64,000 nt of DNA from the NCBI GenBank assembly GCA_028291345.1, contig JAQGIF010000154.1, positions 1 to 64,000 of the forward strand, in the 5' to 3' direction. Made by a program: the position numbers and the translations under genes. The notes below the pieces were generated by a model. That model was not told the origin of the DNA and did not search any database. It saw only the letters and a list, made by a program, of their open reading frames with translations. Shown piece by piece: positions 54,770-64,000 of this stretch (the stretch's first letter is position 1; each line of letters opens with the position of its first letter). The DNA is from Rhodospirillales bacterium. Lineage in GTDB: Bacteria > Pseudomonadota > Alphaproteobacteria > BOG-932 > Roseiterribacteraceae.

Positions 54770-55305
54770 TGCCTTTGATCCTGCCATTCGGCGGCAAGTT
54801 GCCGCAAATCGCGCCCGATGCCTTTGTCGCTGACAACGCCGTCATCATTGGCGATGTGGTCATCGGCTCGGGCGCCAGCATTTGGTTCGGCTGCGTCCTG
54901 CGCGGCGACACCAATTATATCCGCGTCGGCGCTCGGACCAACGTGCAGGACGGGACCGTCGTCCATGTCGCGCGTGAAGGCCGGGGTACGGAAATCGGCG
55001 ACGACGTGATGATCGGCCATATGGCGATGATCCACGCCTGCACGATCCAAAGCGGCGCGATGATCGGCATGACCGCTTGTGTCATGGACAACTCGGTGGT
55101 CGAGACCGATGCGATGGTCGCCGCCGGGGCGCTGATATCGCCCAATAAGACCGTGAAGACCGGCGAGGTTTGGGCAGGGCGCCCCGGGAAGTTCTGGCGC
55201 GTAATGAACGACCAAGATCGTCATTACTTCCGCTCGGGCGTCGAGCACTACTTTGAACTTGGCCGGGAATATCGCACCGGCGAACCGCACAGCCGGCTTG
55301 GCTGA
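54769..55305 (+). CDS. gamma-carbonic anhydrase family protein
   Basis: A 178-aa left-handed beta-helix protein of hexapeptide repeats. The three metal-binding histidines are visible in VVHVAREG and IGHMAMIHAC. The N-terminal PFGGKLPQIAPDAFVADNAVIIGDVVIG is typical of YrdA/PaaY-like members. Carbonic anhydrase activity is proven for only some of the family. It follows argC without a gap and is convergent with phaC. Confidence 0.92.
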   Translation: MPLILPFGGKLPQIAPDAFVADNAVIIGDVVIGSGASIWFGCVLRGDTNYIRVGARTNVQDGTVVHVAREGRGTEIGDDVMIGHMAMIHACTIQSGAMIGMTACVMDNSVVETDAMVAAGALISPNKTVKTGEVWAGRPGKFWRVMNDQDRHYFRSGVEHYFELGREYRTGEPHSRLG

Positions 55306-55343
55306 TCGGAAGGCGGCGTTTTCCCGATCGAATGGCTTTCCGG

Positions 55344-57170
55344 CTACATCGCGCGCTGTTTGACGTAGCTGCCGGGGGCGTCCTCAATTGGTTTCAACGC
55401 GCCGTCGCCGGGCGCGCGGGCCGGAACCATAGCGCCGCCGTGGGGAGCGATCCATTGCTGCCAATCGGTCCACCAGGAACCATCCTGCTTTTCAGCGCCG
55501 GCCAGCCACGTTTCCGGATCGGGCGGCAGGGCGTCGTTGGTCCAATAGCCGTATTTATTGGCTGACGGCGGGTTGACGACACCGGCGATATGTCCCGACG
55601 CACCCAATACGAAACGCCGCGTCCCCTTGTAGAGCTGGGTGCCGGCATAGACGGACTGCCAGGGCGCGATGTGATCTTCCTTCGTGGCGATGATGTAAGT
55701 CGGCGTCTTCACCTTGCCGAGATCGATCGGCACGTTCTGAAGCGTGATCCCGCCCGGTTCGGCCAGCAGATTCTTCTGATACATGTTGCGCAGGTAAAAG
55801 CTGTGCATCGCCGCCGGCATGCGCGTGGAATCGGAGTTCCAATATAGCAGGTCGAAGGGGAAGGGCTCTTTACCCAGCAGGTAGTTATTGACGACGAATG
55901 ACCAGATCAGGTCGTTGGCGCGCAGCATGTTGAAGGTGGTGTAAAGGTCCTTCGCATCCAGATAGCCCTGGCTCTTCATTCTCTCGTCCAGCGCGGCCAA
56001 CTGCGCTTCGTCGATGAAAACCCGTACCTCGCCGACATCCGTGAAATCGACCAAAGCCACGAAATAGGTCGCGGAGGCTACTCGCTTCTGCTGCTTGTTG
56101 GCGGCCAGAACGGCGAGACCGGAGGCCAGCAGCGTGCCGCCGAGGCAATAGCCGATCAGGTTGCTTTCGCGCTGACCTGTGGCCTGCTCGACTGCATCGA
56201 GTACGTCCAGGAAGCCTAGTTTCAGATAATCGTCGAAATTCTTTTCTGCCTGGCTTCGATCAGGATTGACCCAGGAGACGACAAACACCGTATGGCCCTG
56301 ATCGACCGCCCAGCGCACAAAGGAATTTTCCGGGCGCAGGTCGAGAATGTAGAATTTATTGATCCAGGGAGGGATAATGACGAGCGGGCGCTTATAGACA
56401 GTCTCAGTCGTGGGATTGTACTGCAAAAGCTGCATCAGTTCGTTCTGGTAGACGACTTTTCCGGGAGCCAGTGCGATGTTCTCGCCGATGCGGAAAGCAT
56501 CGGGATCGGTCATTTTGACCAGCAGCTGGCCCTTGCCCCGCTCGAGGTCGCTCAGCAGATTTTCCAGCCCCTTGACCAGATTTTCACCACCGCTCTCGAG
56601 GGTGGCGCGCAGGACCTGAGGGTTGGTCAGCACGAAATTGGACGGGGCCACCGCATCGACAAACTGGCGGGTATAGAAATCGACCTTCTGCGCGGTCTTT
56701 TCGTCGAGACCCTCGACATTCTTAACCACCGACTGCATCCAGCGGGCGCTTAGCAGATAGGATTGCTTGATAAAATCGAAGATCGCGGCTTCCTGCCAGG
56801 CAGGGTCCCGGAAGCGCTTGTCATCCTTTGCCGGGCTGACCGTCGGTTCCGCCGCTTCCCCCATGAAACGGCGGGTCGCGGAACCGACCAGCGCCATATA
56901 ATCTTGCCAGAGTTGCATCTGGGCCTGCATCAGGCGGGCGGGGTCGGCCAACATGCGGGCGGTCATCTCGAAGAATGCTCCGCCGATATTGAGTTTGTCG
57001 ATCGGGCCGCCTTCAGTCGAGCTGGCTTGCCGCTCTAGGAATTCGGTAACCAGCTTCTGGCCGCGCTCTGCGAGGCGGGTCAGCGCTTGGCTCATTTCGA
57101 CCGGATTGGGTACCTTGATCGGCCGCTCGTCTGAACCTCTGGCCGATTTCGATTCAGCTCTGTTTGTCAT
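55344..57170 (-). CDS. phaC: class I poly(3-hydroxyalkanoate) synthase
   Basis: A 608-aa PhaC of class I length. The lipase-box-like GYCLGGT carries the catalytic Cys. The region RPLVIIPPWINKFYILDLRPENSFVRW and the later GASGHIAGVVNPPSANKYGYW (with the catalytic His) complete the active site, with the Asp in IATKEDHIAPW. It polymerises (R)-3-hydroxyacyl-CoA into storage granules. No phaA, phaB or phasin gene is adjacent. The 3-hydroxyacyl-CoA dehydrogenase at 17583 is not a PhaB. Confidence 0.96.
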   Translation of the reverse strand: MTNRAESKSARGSDERPIKVPNPVEMSQALTRLAERGQKLVTEFLERQASSTEGGPIDKLNIGGAFFEMTARMLADPARLMQAQMQLWQDYMALVGSATRRFMGEAAEPTVSPAKDDKRFRDPAWQEAAIFDFIKQSYLLSARWMQSVVKNVEGLDEKTAQKVDFYTRQFVDAVAPSNFVLTNPQVLRATLESGGENLVKGLENLLSDLERGKGQLLVKMTDPDAFRIGENIALAPGKVVYQNELMQLLQYNPTTETVYKRPLVIIPPWINKFYILDLRPENSFVRWAVDQGHTVFVVSWVNPDRSQAEKNFDDYLKLGFLDVLDAVEQATGQRESNLIGYCLGGTLLASGLAVLAANKQQKRVASATYFVALVDFTDVGEVRVFIDEAQLAALDERMKSQGYLDAKDLYTTFNMLRANDLIWSFVVNNYLLGKEPFPFDLLYWNSDSTRMPAAMHSFYLRNMYQKNLLAEPGGITLQNVPIDLGKVKTPTYIIATKEDHIAPWQSVYAGTQLYKGTRRFVLGASGHIAGVVNPPSANKYGYWTNDALPPDPETWLAGAEKQDGSWWTDWQQWIAPHGGAMVPARAPGDGALKPIEDAPGSYVKQRAM

Positions 57171-57348
57171 GCGTTTCCTCTTGGCCCGGCGAAGAAGATT
57201 TGCCGCGGGTCATTTTACTGCTGGACGACGACCCGATTCTGCGAGCAGTTGGGGCCGTAATCGTGGCGCGGACATTATCAGCGTTCCTGTTTCTTTGCAC
57301 CCGCCCCGCAGCTTCTGCTACAGGTGGGCAAGCCCATACGGATTTGCC

Positions 57349-58443
57349 ATGACATCGCATAAAATCTCCACATCATTCTTGCGCCTTGGCACCGTCTTCG
57401 CCGTGGGCGCGACGGCACTCGGCGGTTGTTCAACGGTGAAGAGCGTGTCGCCGTTCGGCAGCAGCGTGCCGTATGCGGCCAATGTTCAGCCCACCATAGC
57501 GCGGCCGACCGTAACGGAGATTCCGGCGTTCAAGCCGAAGCCGGAGGCACCGCCCGCGCCAAAGCCGGAGGCTCCGCCCGCGCCGAAGCCGGTGGCATCC
57601 GGCGTCGCGAGTCCGCCGCCCGCACCGGCCACTCCTCCGGCCGCCGAGCCGTCTGCGCCGCCGCCGCCAAAATCGTCGGCCGCGCAAGTTCCGCCGCCCA
57701 AGGTCGCGGATGCCGAGCCGGCACCCGCCTCAACCGTGGCGCCACCCGCAAAACCGGCAACGCCTGAAAAAATTGCCGACGAGAGCGCTGCTCCCGCGAG
57801 AACGGGCGATTCGGAAGCCGGCCAAGGGCCGTCGCTTCCGGCTGACCACCGCAAGCTCAGCGAAGATGGCGCCTATCCCAATCTCGCTCAGGTGCCCGCG
57901 CGCCCGGTCAATCTGCCTTCCTTTGCCGAGGCCGCAGCACTTGAAAAGTCGCTGATCAGCAACCGGGAGAAGGCAAGGGACGCGGCTCCCGCAAGCCCCG
58001 ATGCCCCATCCGTCGACAGCACGCCCGTGCCGGTGCCGCAAAGCAAGCCTCAGGCTCAACCTGCGATGACCAAGGCCGTTGCCGTTCCCGCCCGCGCCGA
58101 AGACCGTGCGCCGTGTCTGAACCGCAAGGCAGTCGATGGCCAACTAGCCGCGACGCTCCATTTCGATCCGGGCTCTGCGGCTCTGACCGCCGGCAATCTG
58201 GCGCTGCTCGCCGAAGCCATCCCGACGATGCGCGCGGCGAAAGGCACGATCCGCATATTCGGGCATGGCGATGCCGATACCGCCGCCGCGGTTCCGCGAT
58301 TCGATCTTGCGGCAGCCCGCGCCGCCGCCGTCGCGCAGGCCGTCGCCGGCTACGGAATTCCCGCACCGCGCATCGCGGTCGGCGTCGCTTGCGCAGATGC
58401 CGCGTTCGCGGGGGCATCCGTTCAGCTTTACGCCGAATCCTGA
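57349..58443 (+). CDS. OmpA-like lipoprotein with Pro/Ala-rich linker
   Basis: The track ORF begins far upstream inside phaC. ATG 57349 starts a signal peptide and lipobox (LGTVFAVGATALGGC), giving 364 aa. A long low-complexity linker (about 45-230) has the direct repeat PKPEAPPAPKPEAPPAPKP. The last 115 residues resemble an OmpA/MotB domain: LHFDPGSAALTAGNLALLAEA, then IRIFGHGD and FDLAAARAAAVAQAVAGYGI. The usual TDxxG and NxxLS residues are only partly kept, so peptidoglycan binding is uncertain. It is divergent from phaC; hom follows after 4 bp. Confidence 0.8.
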   Translation: MTSHKISTSFLRLGTVFAVGATALGGCSTVKSVSPFGSSVPYAANVQPTIARPTVTEIPAFKPKPEAPPAPKPEAPPAPKPVASGVASPPPAPATPPAAEPSAPPPPKSSAAQVPPPKVADAEPAPASTVAPPAKPATPEKIADESAAPARTGDSEAGQGPSLPADHRKLSEDGAYPNLAQVPARPVNLPSFAEAAALEKSLISNREKARDAAPASPDAPSVDSTPVPVPQSKPQAQPAMTKAVAVPARAEDRAPCLNRKAVDGQLAATLHFDPGSAALTAGNLALLAEAIPTMRAAKGTIRIFGHGDADTAAAVPRFDLAAARAAAVAQAVAGYGIPAPRIAVGVACADAAFAGASVQLYAES

Positions 58444-58447
58444 GACC

Positions 58448-59737
58448 GTGTCGGCTCTTAGGATCGGGATAGCCGGACTTGGGACGGTTGGTTCGGGCGT
58501 GCTGCGGCTGCTGGATCGGCAACGCGACCTGTTGAGCGACAGAGCCGGTAGGGCGATCGAAATTGTTGCGCTTTCGGCGCGCAGCCGGGACAAGCAGCGC
58601 GACGTCGATCTGTCATCCTTCAAATGGTACGACGATCCGGTTTCGCTGGCGGAAGATTCAAGTATCGACGTCGTCGTCGAACTGATCGGCGGCGATGAAG
58701 CCCCGGCGAGAGAACTGGTCGAGGCCGCTCTTTCCAGTGGGAAATCCGTAGTCACGGCCAATAAGGCGCTACTGGCCCGACACGGCGTCGCGCTGGCGCG
58801 GTTGGCCGAGGCGAATCAGGTGTCGCTGGCCTATGAAGCCTCAGTCTGCGGCGGCATTCCGATCGTCAAAGGGCTGCGCGAAGGGTTGGCGGCCAATCGG
58901 ATCAGCGAACTGCACGGCATTCTAAACGGCACCTGTAACTACATCCTCAGCCAAATGCGCGATACCGGACGTGGTTTCGACGAGGTGCTGGCCGAGGCGC
59001 AGGCGCTGGGCTATGCGGAAGCCGACCCGAGCTTCGATATCGACGGAATCGATACGGCGCATAAACTCGCGATCCTGACCGCGCTGACATTCGGCACCGA
59101 AGTTGATTTGGCATCCGTGCATATCGAGGGGATCCGTCATATCGGAGCGCTCGATATCAATTATGCCGACGAACTCGGCTATGCGATCAAGCTGCTGGGT
59201 GTCGCACGCCGTGCCGAGGACGGGATTGAGCAAAGGGTTCACCCCTGCATGGTGCCAAAACATGCGGCCATCGCTGCGGCTGAGGGTGTTTATAATGCGA
59301 TCGTCGTCCAGGGAGATTTCGTCGATAAGGTGAACTTCGTCGGACGCGGTGCGGGCAGCGGCCCGACAGCCTCGGCGGTGGTCGCCGATCTGATCGATAT
59401 CGCGCGTGGTATCCGGCTCCCCACCTTCGGCGTTCCGGCCGATAAGCTCGTCAAAGCGGTGCCGCGCCCGATTGAGAACAGGACTGGCGCTTATTATCTG
59501 CGTCTGATGGTGGTCGACCGGCCGGGTGTCATCGCCGATGTCGCGGCGGTCTTGCGTGATCATCAGGTTTCACTCGAATCGGTGTTGCAGCGCTTGCGGG
59601 CGCCGGGCGATAATGTTCCCGTGGTGTTGACAACGCACGAAACAAGCGAAGCGCGCATGACCGCCGCGGTGGCCCAGATAGGAGCCTTGGAAGTGGTGGT
59701 CGAATCGCCGCGTGTGATCCGAATTGAACAATTTTAG
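58448..59737 (+). CDS. hom: homoserine dehydrogenase
   Basis: GTG 58448 (429 aa) is preferred over the track start inside the OmpA-like gene. It begins SALRIGIAGLGTVGSGVLRLL, the NAD(P) Rossmann motif, and continues with VTANKALLARHG, the catalytic GTCNYILSQM and GLGYAEADPSFDIDG-type motifs. A C-terminal ACT domain (YYLRLMVVDRPGVIADVAAVLRDH) is expected to respond to threonine. It reduces aspartate semialdehyde to homoserine for threonine and methionine synthesis. Confidence 0.95.
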   Translation: MSALRIGIAGLGTVGSGVLRLLDRQRDLLSDRAGRAIEIVALSARSRDKQRDVDLSSFKWYDDPVSLAEDSSIDVVVELIGGDEAPARELVEAALSSGKSVVTANKALLARHGVALARLAEANQVSLAYEASVCGGIPIVKGLREGLAANRISELHGILNGTCNYILSQMRDTGRGFDEVLAEAQALGYAEADPSFDIDGIDTAHKLAILTALTFGTEVDLASVHIEGIRHIGALDINYADELGYAIKLLGVARRAEDGIEQRVHPCMVPKHAAIAAAEGVYNAIVVQGDFVDKVNFVGRGAGSGPTASAVVADLIDIARGIRLPTFGVPADKLVKAVPRPIENRTGAYYLRLMVVDRPGVIADVAAVLRDHQVSLESVLQRLRAPGDNVPVVLTTHETSEARMTAAVAQIGALEVVVESPRVIRIEQF

Positions 59738-59799
59738 TGTGTGGCGAGGCAGGTTGCCGGCCGGAACATACAATGGCTTCGATGATTAAGGGGATTTGA

Positions 59800-60798
59800 A
59801 TGACCAGTGACAAGCGCGTGATGGATCGCAATCTGGCGCTCGAGGCCGTGCGGGTGACCGAGGCGGCAGCGCTGGCCGCGTCAATGCTGATGGGCCGTGG
59901 CGACGAGAAGGCCGCCGATCAGGCGGCGGTCGACGCCATGCGCGAGGCGCTGAACAGCTTGTCGATCGACGGCACGGTCGTGATCGGGGAGGGCGAGCGT
60001 GATGAGGCGCCGATGCTCTATATCGGTGAAAAAGTCGGGCTGGGTGTTGGCCCCGCCATCGATAACGCGCTCGACCCCCTTGAAGGCACGACCATCACCG
60101 CCGTCGGGGGACCCAACGCGCTCGCAGTCGTCGCGATGGCCGAATCCGGCGGCTTTTTGAACGCGCCTGACGTCTACATGGACAAGATTGCGACCGGTCC
60201 CGGCCTTCCTGAGGGCGTCATCGATCTCGACAACACGCCGCTACGGAACTTGACCTCGTTGGCCAAGGCTAAAAATGCCGACATATCCGACCTGGTCGTA
60301 TGCATCCTCGACCGTCCGCGCCATGCCGAGCTGATCGCCAAGGTCCGCGAAGCTGGTGCGCGGATCATGCTGATATCCGATGGTGACGTCAGCGGTGTGA
60401 TCGCGACCGCCCAGCCCGATGCCGGCATCGATCTCTATATCGGTTCGGGCGGGGCGCCAGAAGGTGTGCTGGCCGCGGCCGCCCTGCGCTGCATCGGCGG
60501 CCAGATGCAGGCCCGCCTGCTGTTCCGCAACGACGACGAGCGTGCCCGCGCGGCCCGCTGGAACGTCACTGATCTGAACCGCAAATACGCGCTGGAGGAT
60601 CTTGCCAGCGGCGACGTCATGTTCGCGGCCACAGGCGTCACCAATGGCTCGATGCTTAAGGGCGTGCGGCGCTTCCCCGGGGGTGCATACACGCACTCGG
60701 TCATCATGCGGTCGAAATCGGGCACTGTCCGCTTCGTCGAGGCCCATCACAATTTCGGTCGTAAGGTCGTGCCCCGGGGCTTCAAGACGAATTCGTGA
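59800..60798 (+). CDS. glpX: class II fructose-1,6-bisphosphatase
   Basis: A 332-aa GlpX. It has RVTEAAALAASMLMGRGDEKAAD at the N-terminus, GEGERDEAPMLYIGEKVG and the metal-binding DPLEGTT. A later segment, IYIGSGGAPEGVLAAAALRCIGG, is also typical. It hydrolyses fructose-1,6-bisphosphate in gluconeogenesis. It overlaps recJ by four bases. The order hom-glpX-recJ is seen in many alphaproteobacteria. Confidence 0.96.
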   Translation: MTSDKRVMDRNLALEAVRVTEAAALAASMLMGRGDEKAADQAAVDAMREALNSLSIDGTVVIGEGERDEAPMLYIGEKVGLGVGPAIDNALDPLEGTTITAVGGPNALAVVAMAESGGFLNAPDVYMDKIATGPGLPEGVIDLDNTPLRNLTSLAKAKNADISDLVVCILDRPRHAELIAKVREAGARIMLISDGDVSGVIATAQPDAGIDLYIGSGGAPEGVLAAAALRCIGGQMQARLLFRNDDERARAARWNVTDLNRKYALEDLASGDVMFAATGVTNGSMLKGVRRFPGGAYTHSVIMRSKSGTVRFVEAHHNFGRKVVPRGFKTNS

Positions 60799-62594
60799 CG
60801 GCCTCACCAGCCCTCTCGGCGAACAGCGCGCCACCGGTCGATTGGCTTGGTGGCCGCCTTTCGGTCACGGGCCGGCGCTGGCTTGCCCAGCCCTGCGACG
60901 AGCGCATGGCGCTGGCTGTCGCGCAGAGCCACAACCTTCCCGAACTCGCAGCCCGCATCCTGGTCGGGCGGGGTATCAATCTCGATACGGTCGAGGCCCA
61001 TATGGCCCCGACCTTGCGTGGGTTCCTGCCTGACCCGTCGGCACTGCTGGATATGGATCGAGCGGCGGAACGAATCGCCCAGGCTGTGATGACTGGCGAA
61101 CGCATCGCCCTGTTCGCGGATTACGATGTCGATGGCGCAACGTCATCAGCGTTGCTGCTGCGCTTCCTGCGGGCGATCGGCAGCGATGCGCTGCTCTATG
61201 TTCCCGACCGCATTCTGGAAGGGTACGGCCCCAACGCCGCCGCTTTCCGCATATTGGCTGGACAGGGGGCCAAGCTCGTCATCACGCTCGATTGCGGAAT
61301 CACGGCGCATGAACCGCTTCTGGCCGCCCGGGATGCCGGGCTGGAGGTGATCGTGATCGATCACCACACGGCCGATATCCAACTGCCCGAGGCGCTTGCC
61401 GTCATCAACCCGAATCGGCTCGACGAATCGCGCACGCTGGGCCATCTGGCCGCCGTGGGTGTCACGTTCCTCAGCCTGGTCGCCGTTAATAGAACTTTGC
61501 GGGCGGCGGGCTGGTATGCGTCCCGTTCCGAACCCGATTTGCGCCAATGGCTGGATTTGGTTGCACTCGGCACCGTCGCGGACGTGGTTCCGCTGACCGG
61601 GCTCAACCGCGCCTTTGTGACTCAGGGCATCAAGGTGATGGCGCAACGACGCAATGTGGGGCTGGCGGCACTGGCCGATGTCGCGAAGATCAGCGAAAGC
61701 CCAAGCTCCTATCATCTGGGCTTCGTCTTCGGCCCGCGCGTCAATGCCGGCGGCCGGGTGGGCAAGGCCAATTGCGGCGCGCGCCTGCTGTCCACTGACG
61801 ACCAAGCCGAGGCGGTACAGCTCGCGGCGCTGCTGGACGGACACAATGCCGAGCGCAAGGCGATCGAGGTGGCGACCCTGGAGGCCGCACTGGCGCAGGT
61901 GGAAACCAGCGGGCAAGCGAACTCGGCGAGAATCATCGTGGTCGCCGGGGAGGGCTGGCACCCCGGCGTCATCGGTATCGTCGCATCGCGCCTGATGGAC
62001 CGCTATCATCGGCCGGCATGTGTGATCGGTATCACCGACGGAATTGGCAAGGGTTCGGGGCGCTCCATTCCGGGCATCGATCTCGGGTCCGCCGTGATCG
62101 CGGCAAAAGCCGCCGGCCTGCTCAGCGCCGGTGGCGGCCATCCGATGGCGGCGGGTTTCACCATCACTGCAAGCCGCGTGAAAATCTTTGCGGCCTTCCT
62201 GGAGGCAAGAATCGCCGACGGCAGCGCGCGCGCCGATCCGATTCTTGCGATCGACGGCGGTCTGTCCTGCGGCGGTGCGACTGTCGGGTTGGCGGAAACG
62301 ATCGAACGTCTGGGGCCGTTCGGCTCCGGGAATCACGAGCCGCGTTTCGCACTGACCGGCGCACGCATCGTAAAGGCCGATTTGGTCGGCACCAGCCATG
62401 TCCGCTGCATCGTGTCCGACAGCAGCGGCGCGCGGGTGAAAGCCATCGCCTTTCGCGCCGCGGAATCGCCGTTGGGCCTCACCCTGCTGAAATCCGGCGG
62501 CATGCCGGTCTCACTCGCCGGTAAGGTCAAGCTAGACCGCTGGAATGGCGAAATCCGGGTGCAGTTTCAGATAGACGACGCCGCTACATCATAA
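60795..62594 (+). CDS. recJ: single-stranded-DNA exonuclease RecJ
   Basis: A 599-aa DHH-family 5'-3' exonuclease. Motifs visible in order are [37 protein letters not shown] and [14 protein letters not shown]. The DHHA1 domain has [27 protein letters not shown] and [15 protein letters not shown]-terminal OB-fold follows. It acts in recombinational and mismatch repair. The GTG start overlaps the glpX stop. Confidence 0.96.
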   Translation: MTASPALSANSAPPVDWLGGRLSVTGRRWLAQPCDERMALAVAQSHNLPELAARILVGRGINLDTVEAHMAPTLRGFLPDPSALLDMDRAAERIAQAVMTGERIALFADYDVDGATSSALLLRFLRAIGSDALLYVPDRILEGYGPNAAAFRILAGQGAKLVITLDCGITAHEPLLAARDAGLEVIVIDHHTADIQLPEALAVINPNRLDESRTLGHLAAVGVTFLSLVAVNRTLRAAGWYASRSEPDLRQWLDLVALGTVADVVPLTGLNRAFVTQGIKVMAQRRNVGLAALADVAKISESPSSYHLGFVFGPRVNAGGRVGKANCGARLLSTDDQAEAVQLAALLDGHNAERKAIEVATLEAALAQVETSGQANSARIIVVAGEGWHPGVIGIVASRLMDRYHRPACVIGITDGIGKGSGRSIPGIDLGSAVIAAKAAGLLSAGGGHPMAAGFTITASRVKIFAAFLEARIADGSARADPILAIDGGLSCGGATVGLAETIERLGPFGSGNHEPRFALTGARIVKADLVGTSHVRCIVSDSSGARVKAIAFRAAESPLGLTLLKSGGMPVSLAGKVKLDRWNGEIRVQFQIDDAATS

Positions 62595-62619
62595 TCTCGA
62601 GTATGGAGACCGGACGGAG

Positions 62620-64000
62620 ATGAACCTGCTTCCGATCGATGAGGTTGCCGCCAAGGCAGGAATTCCAGGGGGTGCGCTTTATCATTACGGCCCGTACAAG
62701 GCGAAGCTGTCACGGGATTATACTGACTCCCTGCCGCCCGCGGGCCAGGGCAAGCTGATCCTGGTCACGGCGATCAGCCCGACGCCGGCAGGCGAAGGCA
62801 AGACGACCACCACCATCGGGCTGGGCGATGGATTAACGCGGATTGGCAAGCAGACCCTGATCTGCCTGCGCGAGCCGTCCATGGGACCATGCTTCGGGAT
62901 GAAGGGTGGGGCGACAGGCGGCGGAAAGGCGCAGGTCGCGCCCTCGGATGAGATCAACCTGCATTTCACCGGCGATTTTCATGCCATTACCGCCGCGAAC
63001 AATCTGCTGGCGGCAATGATCGACAACCACGTCTATTGGGGCAACGATCTGGGGCTCGATCCCGACAAAGTCACGTGGCGTCGCGCGATGGACATGAACG
63101 ACCGCGCGCTGCGGCACCTGACCGTGGATATCACCGGCAAAGGCCTGATCCGGCGGGACAGCTTCGACATCACCGTCGCGTCCGAGGTCATGGCAAGTTT
63201 TTGCCTGGCTCGCTCGCTCAAGGACCTGGAAGAGCGATTAAGCCGCGTTATCGTAGGACGCGACCGCGACGATAAGATTGTGACGGCGAAGGCGTTAAAA
63301 GCGGCGCCGGCGATGGTGGCGCTGCTGCGCGATGCATTCCAGCCAAATCTGGTACAGACTTTGGAACATACGCCGGCGCTGGTTCATGGCGGGCCTTTCG
63401 CCAATATCGCACATGGCTGCAACACGCTGACCGCGACCGAGACGGCGCTGCGCCTTGCCGATTACGTGGTGACCGAAGCCGGGTTCGGCGCGGATCTGGG
63501 TGCGGAGAAATTCTTCGACATTAAATGCCGCCTCGGCGGACTGAAGCCGGCGGTTTCTGTCGTTGTCGCTACGGTGCGTGCGCTCAAGATGCATGGCGGC
63601 GTGGCGAAGACCGACCTGGCAGAGCAGAATATTGAGGCAGTGCATTCCGGTCTCTGCAACCTACGGCGGCATGTCGAGAACATGCAGAAATTCGGTGTGC
63701 CGGCGGTCGTCGCGATCAATCATTTCACCAGCGACACGCAGGCGGAAATCGATGTGATCAAGGAAGAGTGCGCGGCGCTGGGCGTCAAGGCGCATCTCTG
63801 CACGCACTGGGAGCATGGAGGGAAAGGGACCGAAAGCCTGGCCCACGATGTGGCGGCGTTGGCCGATGCGGGAGAGGCGCATTTCAAGCCGATTTATCCC
63901 GATTCAATGCCCATCGCGGACAAGATCAGGACGGTTGCGCGCGAAATCTACCGGGCAAAGGAGGTTGACCTTTCGGACATCGCCTTGGGCAAGCTAGCGC
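62620..64000 (+). CDS. fhs: formate-tetrahydrofolate ligase (5' part)
   Basis: ATG 62620 follows GGACGGAG. The frame stays open for 460 codons to the window edge; the complete enzyme is about 555 aa, so roughly 95 residues are missing from the window. Motifs: the P-loop-like [54 protein letters not shown], and [20 protein letters not shown]. It makes 10-formyl-THF from formate, ATP and THF. It is absent from the ORF track because it is truncated. Confidence 0.95.
   Translation, partial: MNLLPIDEVAAKAGIPGGALYHYGPYKAKLSRDYTDSLPPAGQGKLILVTAISPTPAGEGKTTTTIGLGDGLTRIGKQTLICLREPSMGPCFGMKGGATGGGKAQVAPSDEINLHFTGDFHAITAANNLLAAMIDNHVYWGNDLGLDPDKVTWRRAMDMNDRALRHLTVDITGKGLIRRDSFDITVASEVMASFCLARSLKDLEERLSRVIVGRDRDDKIVTAKALKAAPAMVALLRDAFQPNLVQTLEHTPALVHGGPFANIAHGCNTLTATETALRLADYVVTEAGFGADLGAEKFFDIKCRLGGLKPAVSVVVATVRALKMHGGVAKTDLAEQNIEAVHSGLCNLRRHVENMQKFGVPAVVAINHFTSDTQAEIDVIKEECAALGVKAHLCTHWEHGGKGTESLAHDVAALADAGEAHFKPIYPDSMPIADKIRTVAREIYRAKEVDLSDIALGKLA

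Noticed and set aside
61146-62399. 417-aa minus-strand ORF opposite recJ
   Set aside because: Shadow of recJ, which has all DHH motifs on the plus strand.

Overview
The window looks like the chromosome of a GC-rich alphaproteobacterium, most likely a sphingomonad. Pointers are the argH-lptM-lysA-DUF4175-ftsE-ftsX block, the CBP3-type cytochrome bc1 chaperone next to DUF177/rpmF/plsX/fabH/ihfA, a riboflavin operon with a RibBX-like protein, a K+-independent proton pyrophosphatase and a class I PHA synthase. The genus is inference. No 16S gene is present.

Layout. 1-7515: minus-strand block argH, a 50-aa LptM-like lipoprotein missing from the ORF track, lysA, a DUF4175/TIGR02302 membrane protein, ftsE, ftsX and the start of one more gene, with a divergent TlpA thioredoxin whose start codon overlaps that of argH. 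7561-16641: a periplasmic oxidation cluster. A LysR regulator is divergent from a PQQ sugar dehydrogenase with a C-terminal cytochrome c. These are followed by an aldo/keto reductase, a cupin and a Vgb-like beta-propeller, then a convergent PVA-dehydrogenase-like quinoprotein with an N-terminal cytochrome c, and an acyltransferase fused to a DUF4118 membrane domain. 16705-20183: alpha/beta hydrolase, 3-hydroxyacyl-CoA dehydrogenase, etfAB. 20528-24301: ribE-ribBX-ribH-nusB-thiL. 24462-31676: hppA, bamE, CBP3 chaperone, DUF177, rpmF, plsX, fabH, ihfA, MerR regulator.

31819-50270 is accessory DNA. It starts at a tRNA-Pro(GGG), with a broken copy of the same tRNA just upstream. It ends at a 21-bp near copy of the tRNA 3' end at 50250-50270, which I read as the far attachment site of an 18.3-kb island. 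The island carries a bacterioferritin-like gene, an IS110 transposase remnant, 25-bp tandem repeats, a LuxR-type regulator and a type II secretion locus ordered E-F-(G)-H-I-J-L-M-C/N-D-K. It also carries a lytic transglycosylase, a secreted two-haem cytochrome and a secreted fibronectin-III protein. In the secretion locus the major pseudopilin gene gspG is broken and a second GspC-like fragment lies before gspD. No integrase and no prepilin peptidase are seen. The right end holds a decayed IlvD/Edd dehydratase fragment.

50286-64000 returns to housekeeping genes: cutA, a CoA-binding protein, rplM-rpsI, an MBL-fold hydrolase, argC, gamma-carbonic anhydrase, phaC (minus strand), an OmpA-like lipoprotein, hom, glpX, recJ and the first 460 codons of fhs, which runs off the window.

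All calls come from reading translated sequence and motifs. No database search was run.
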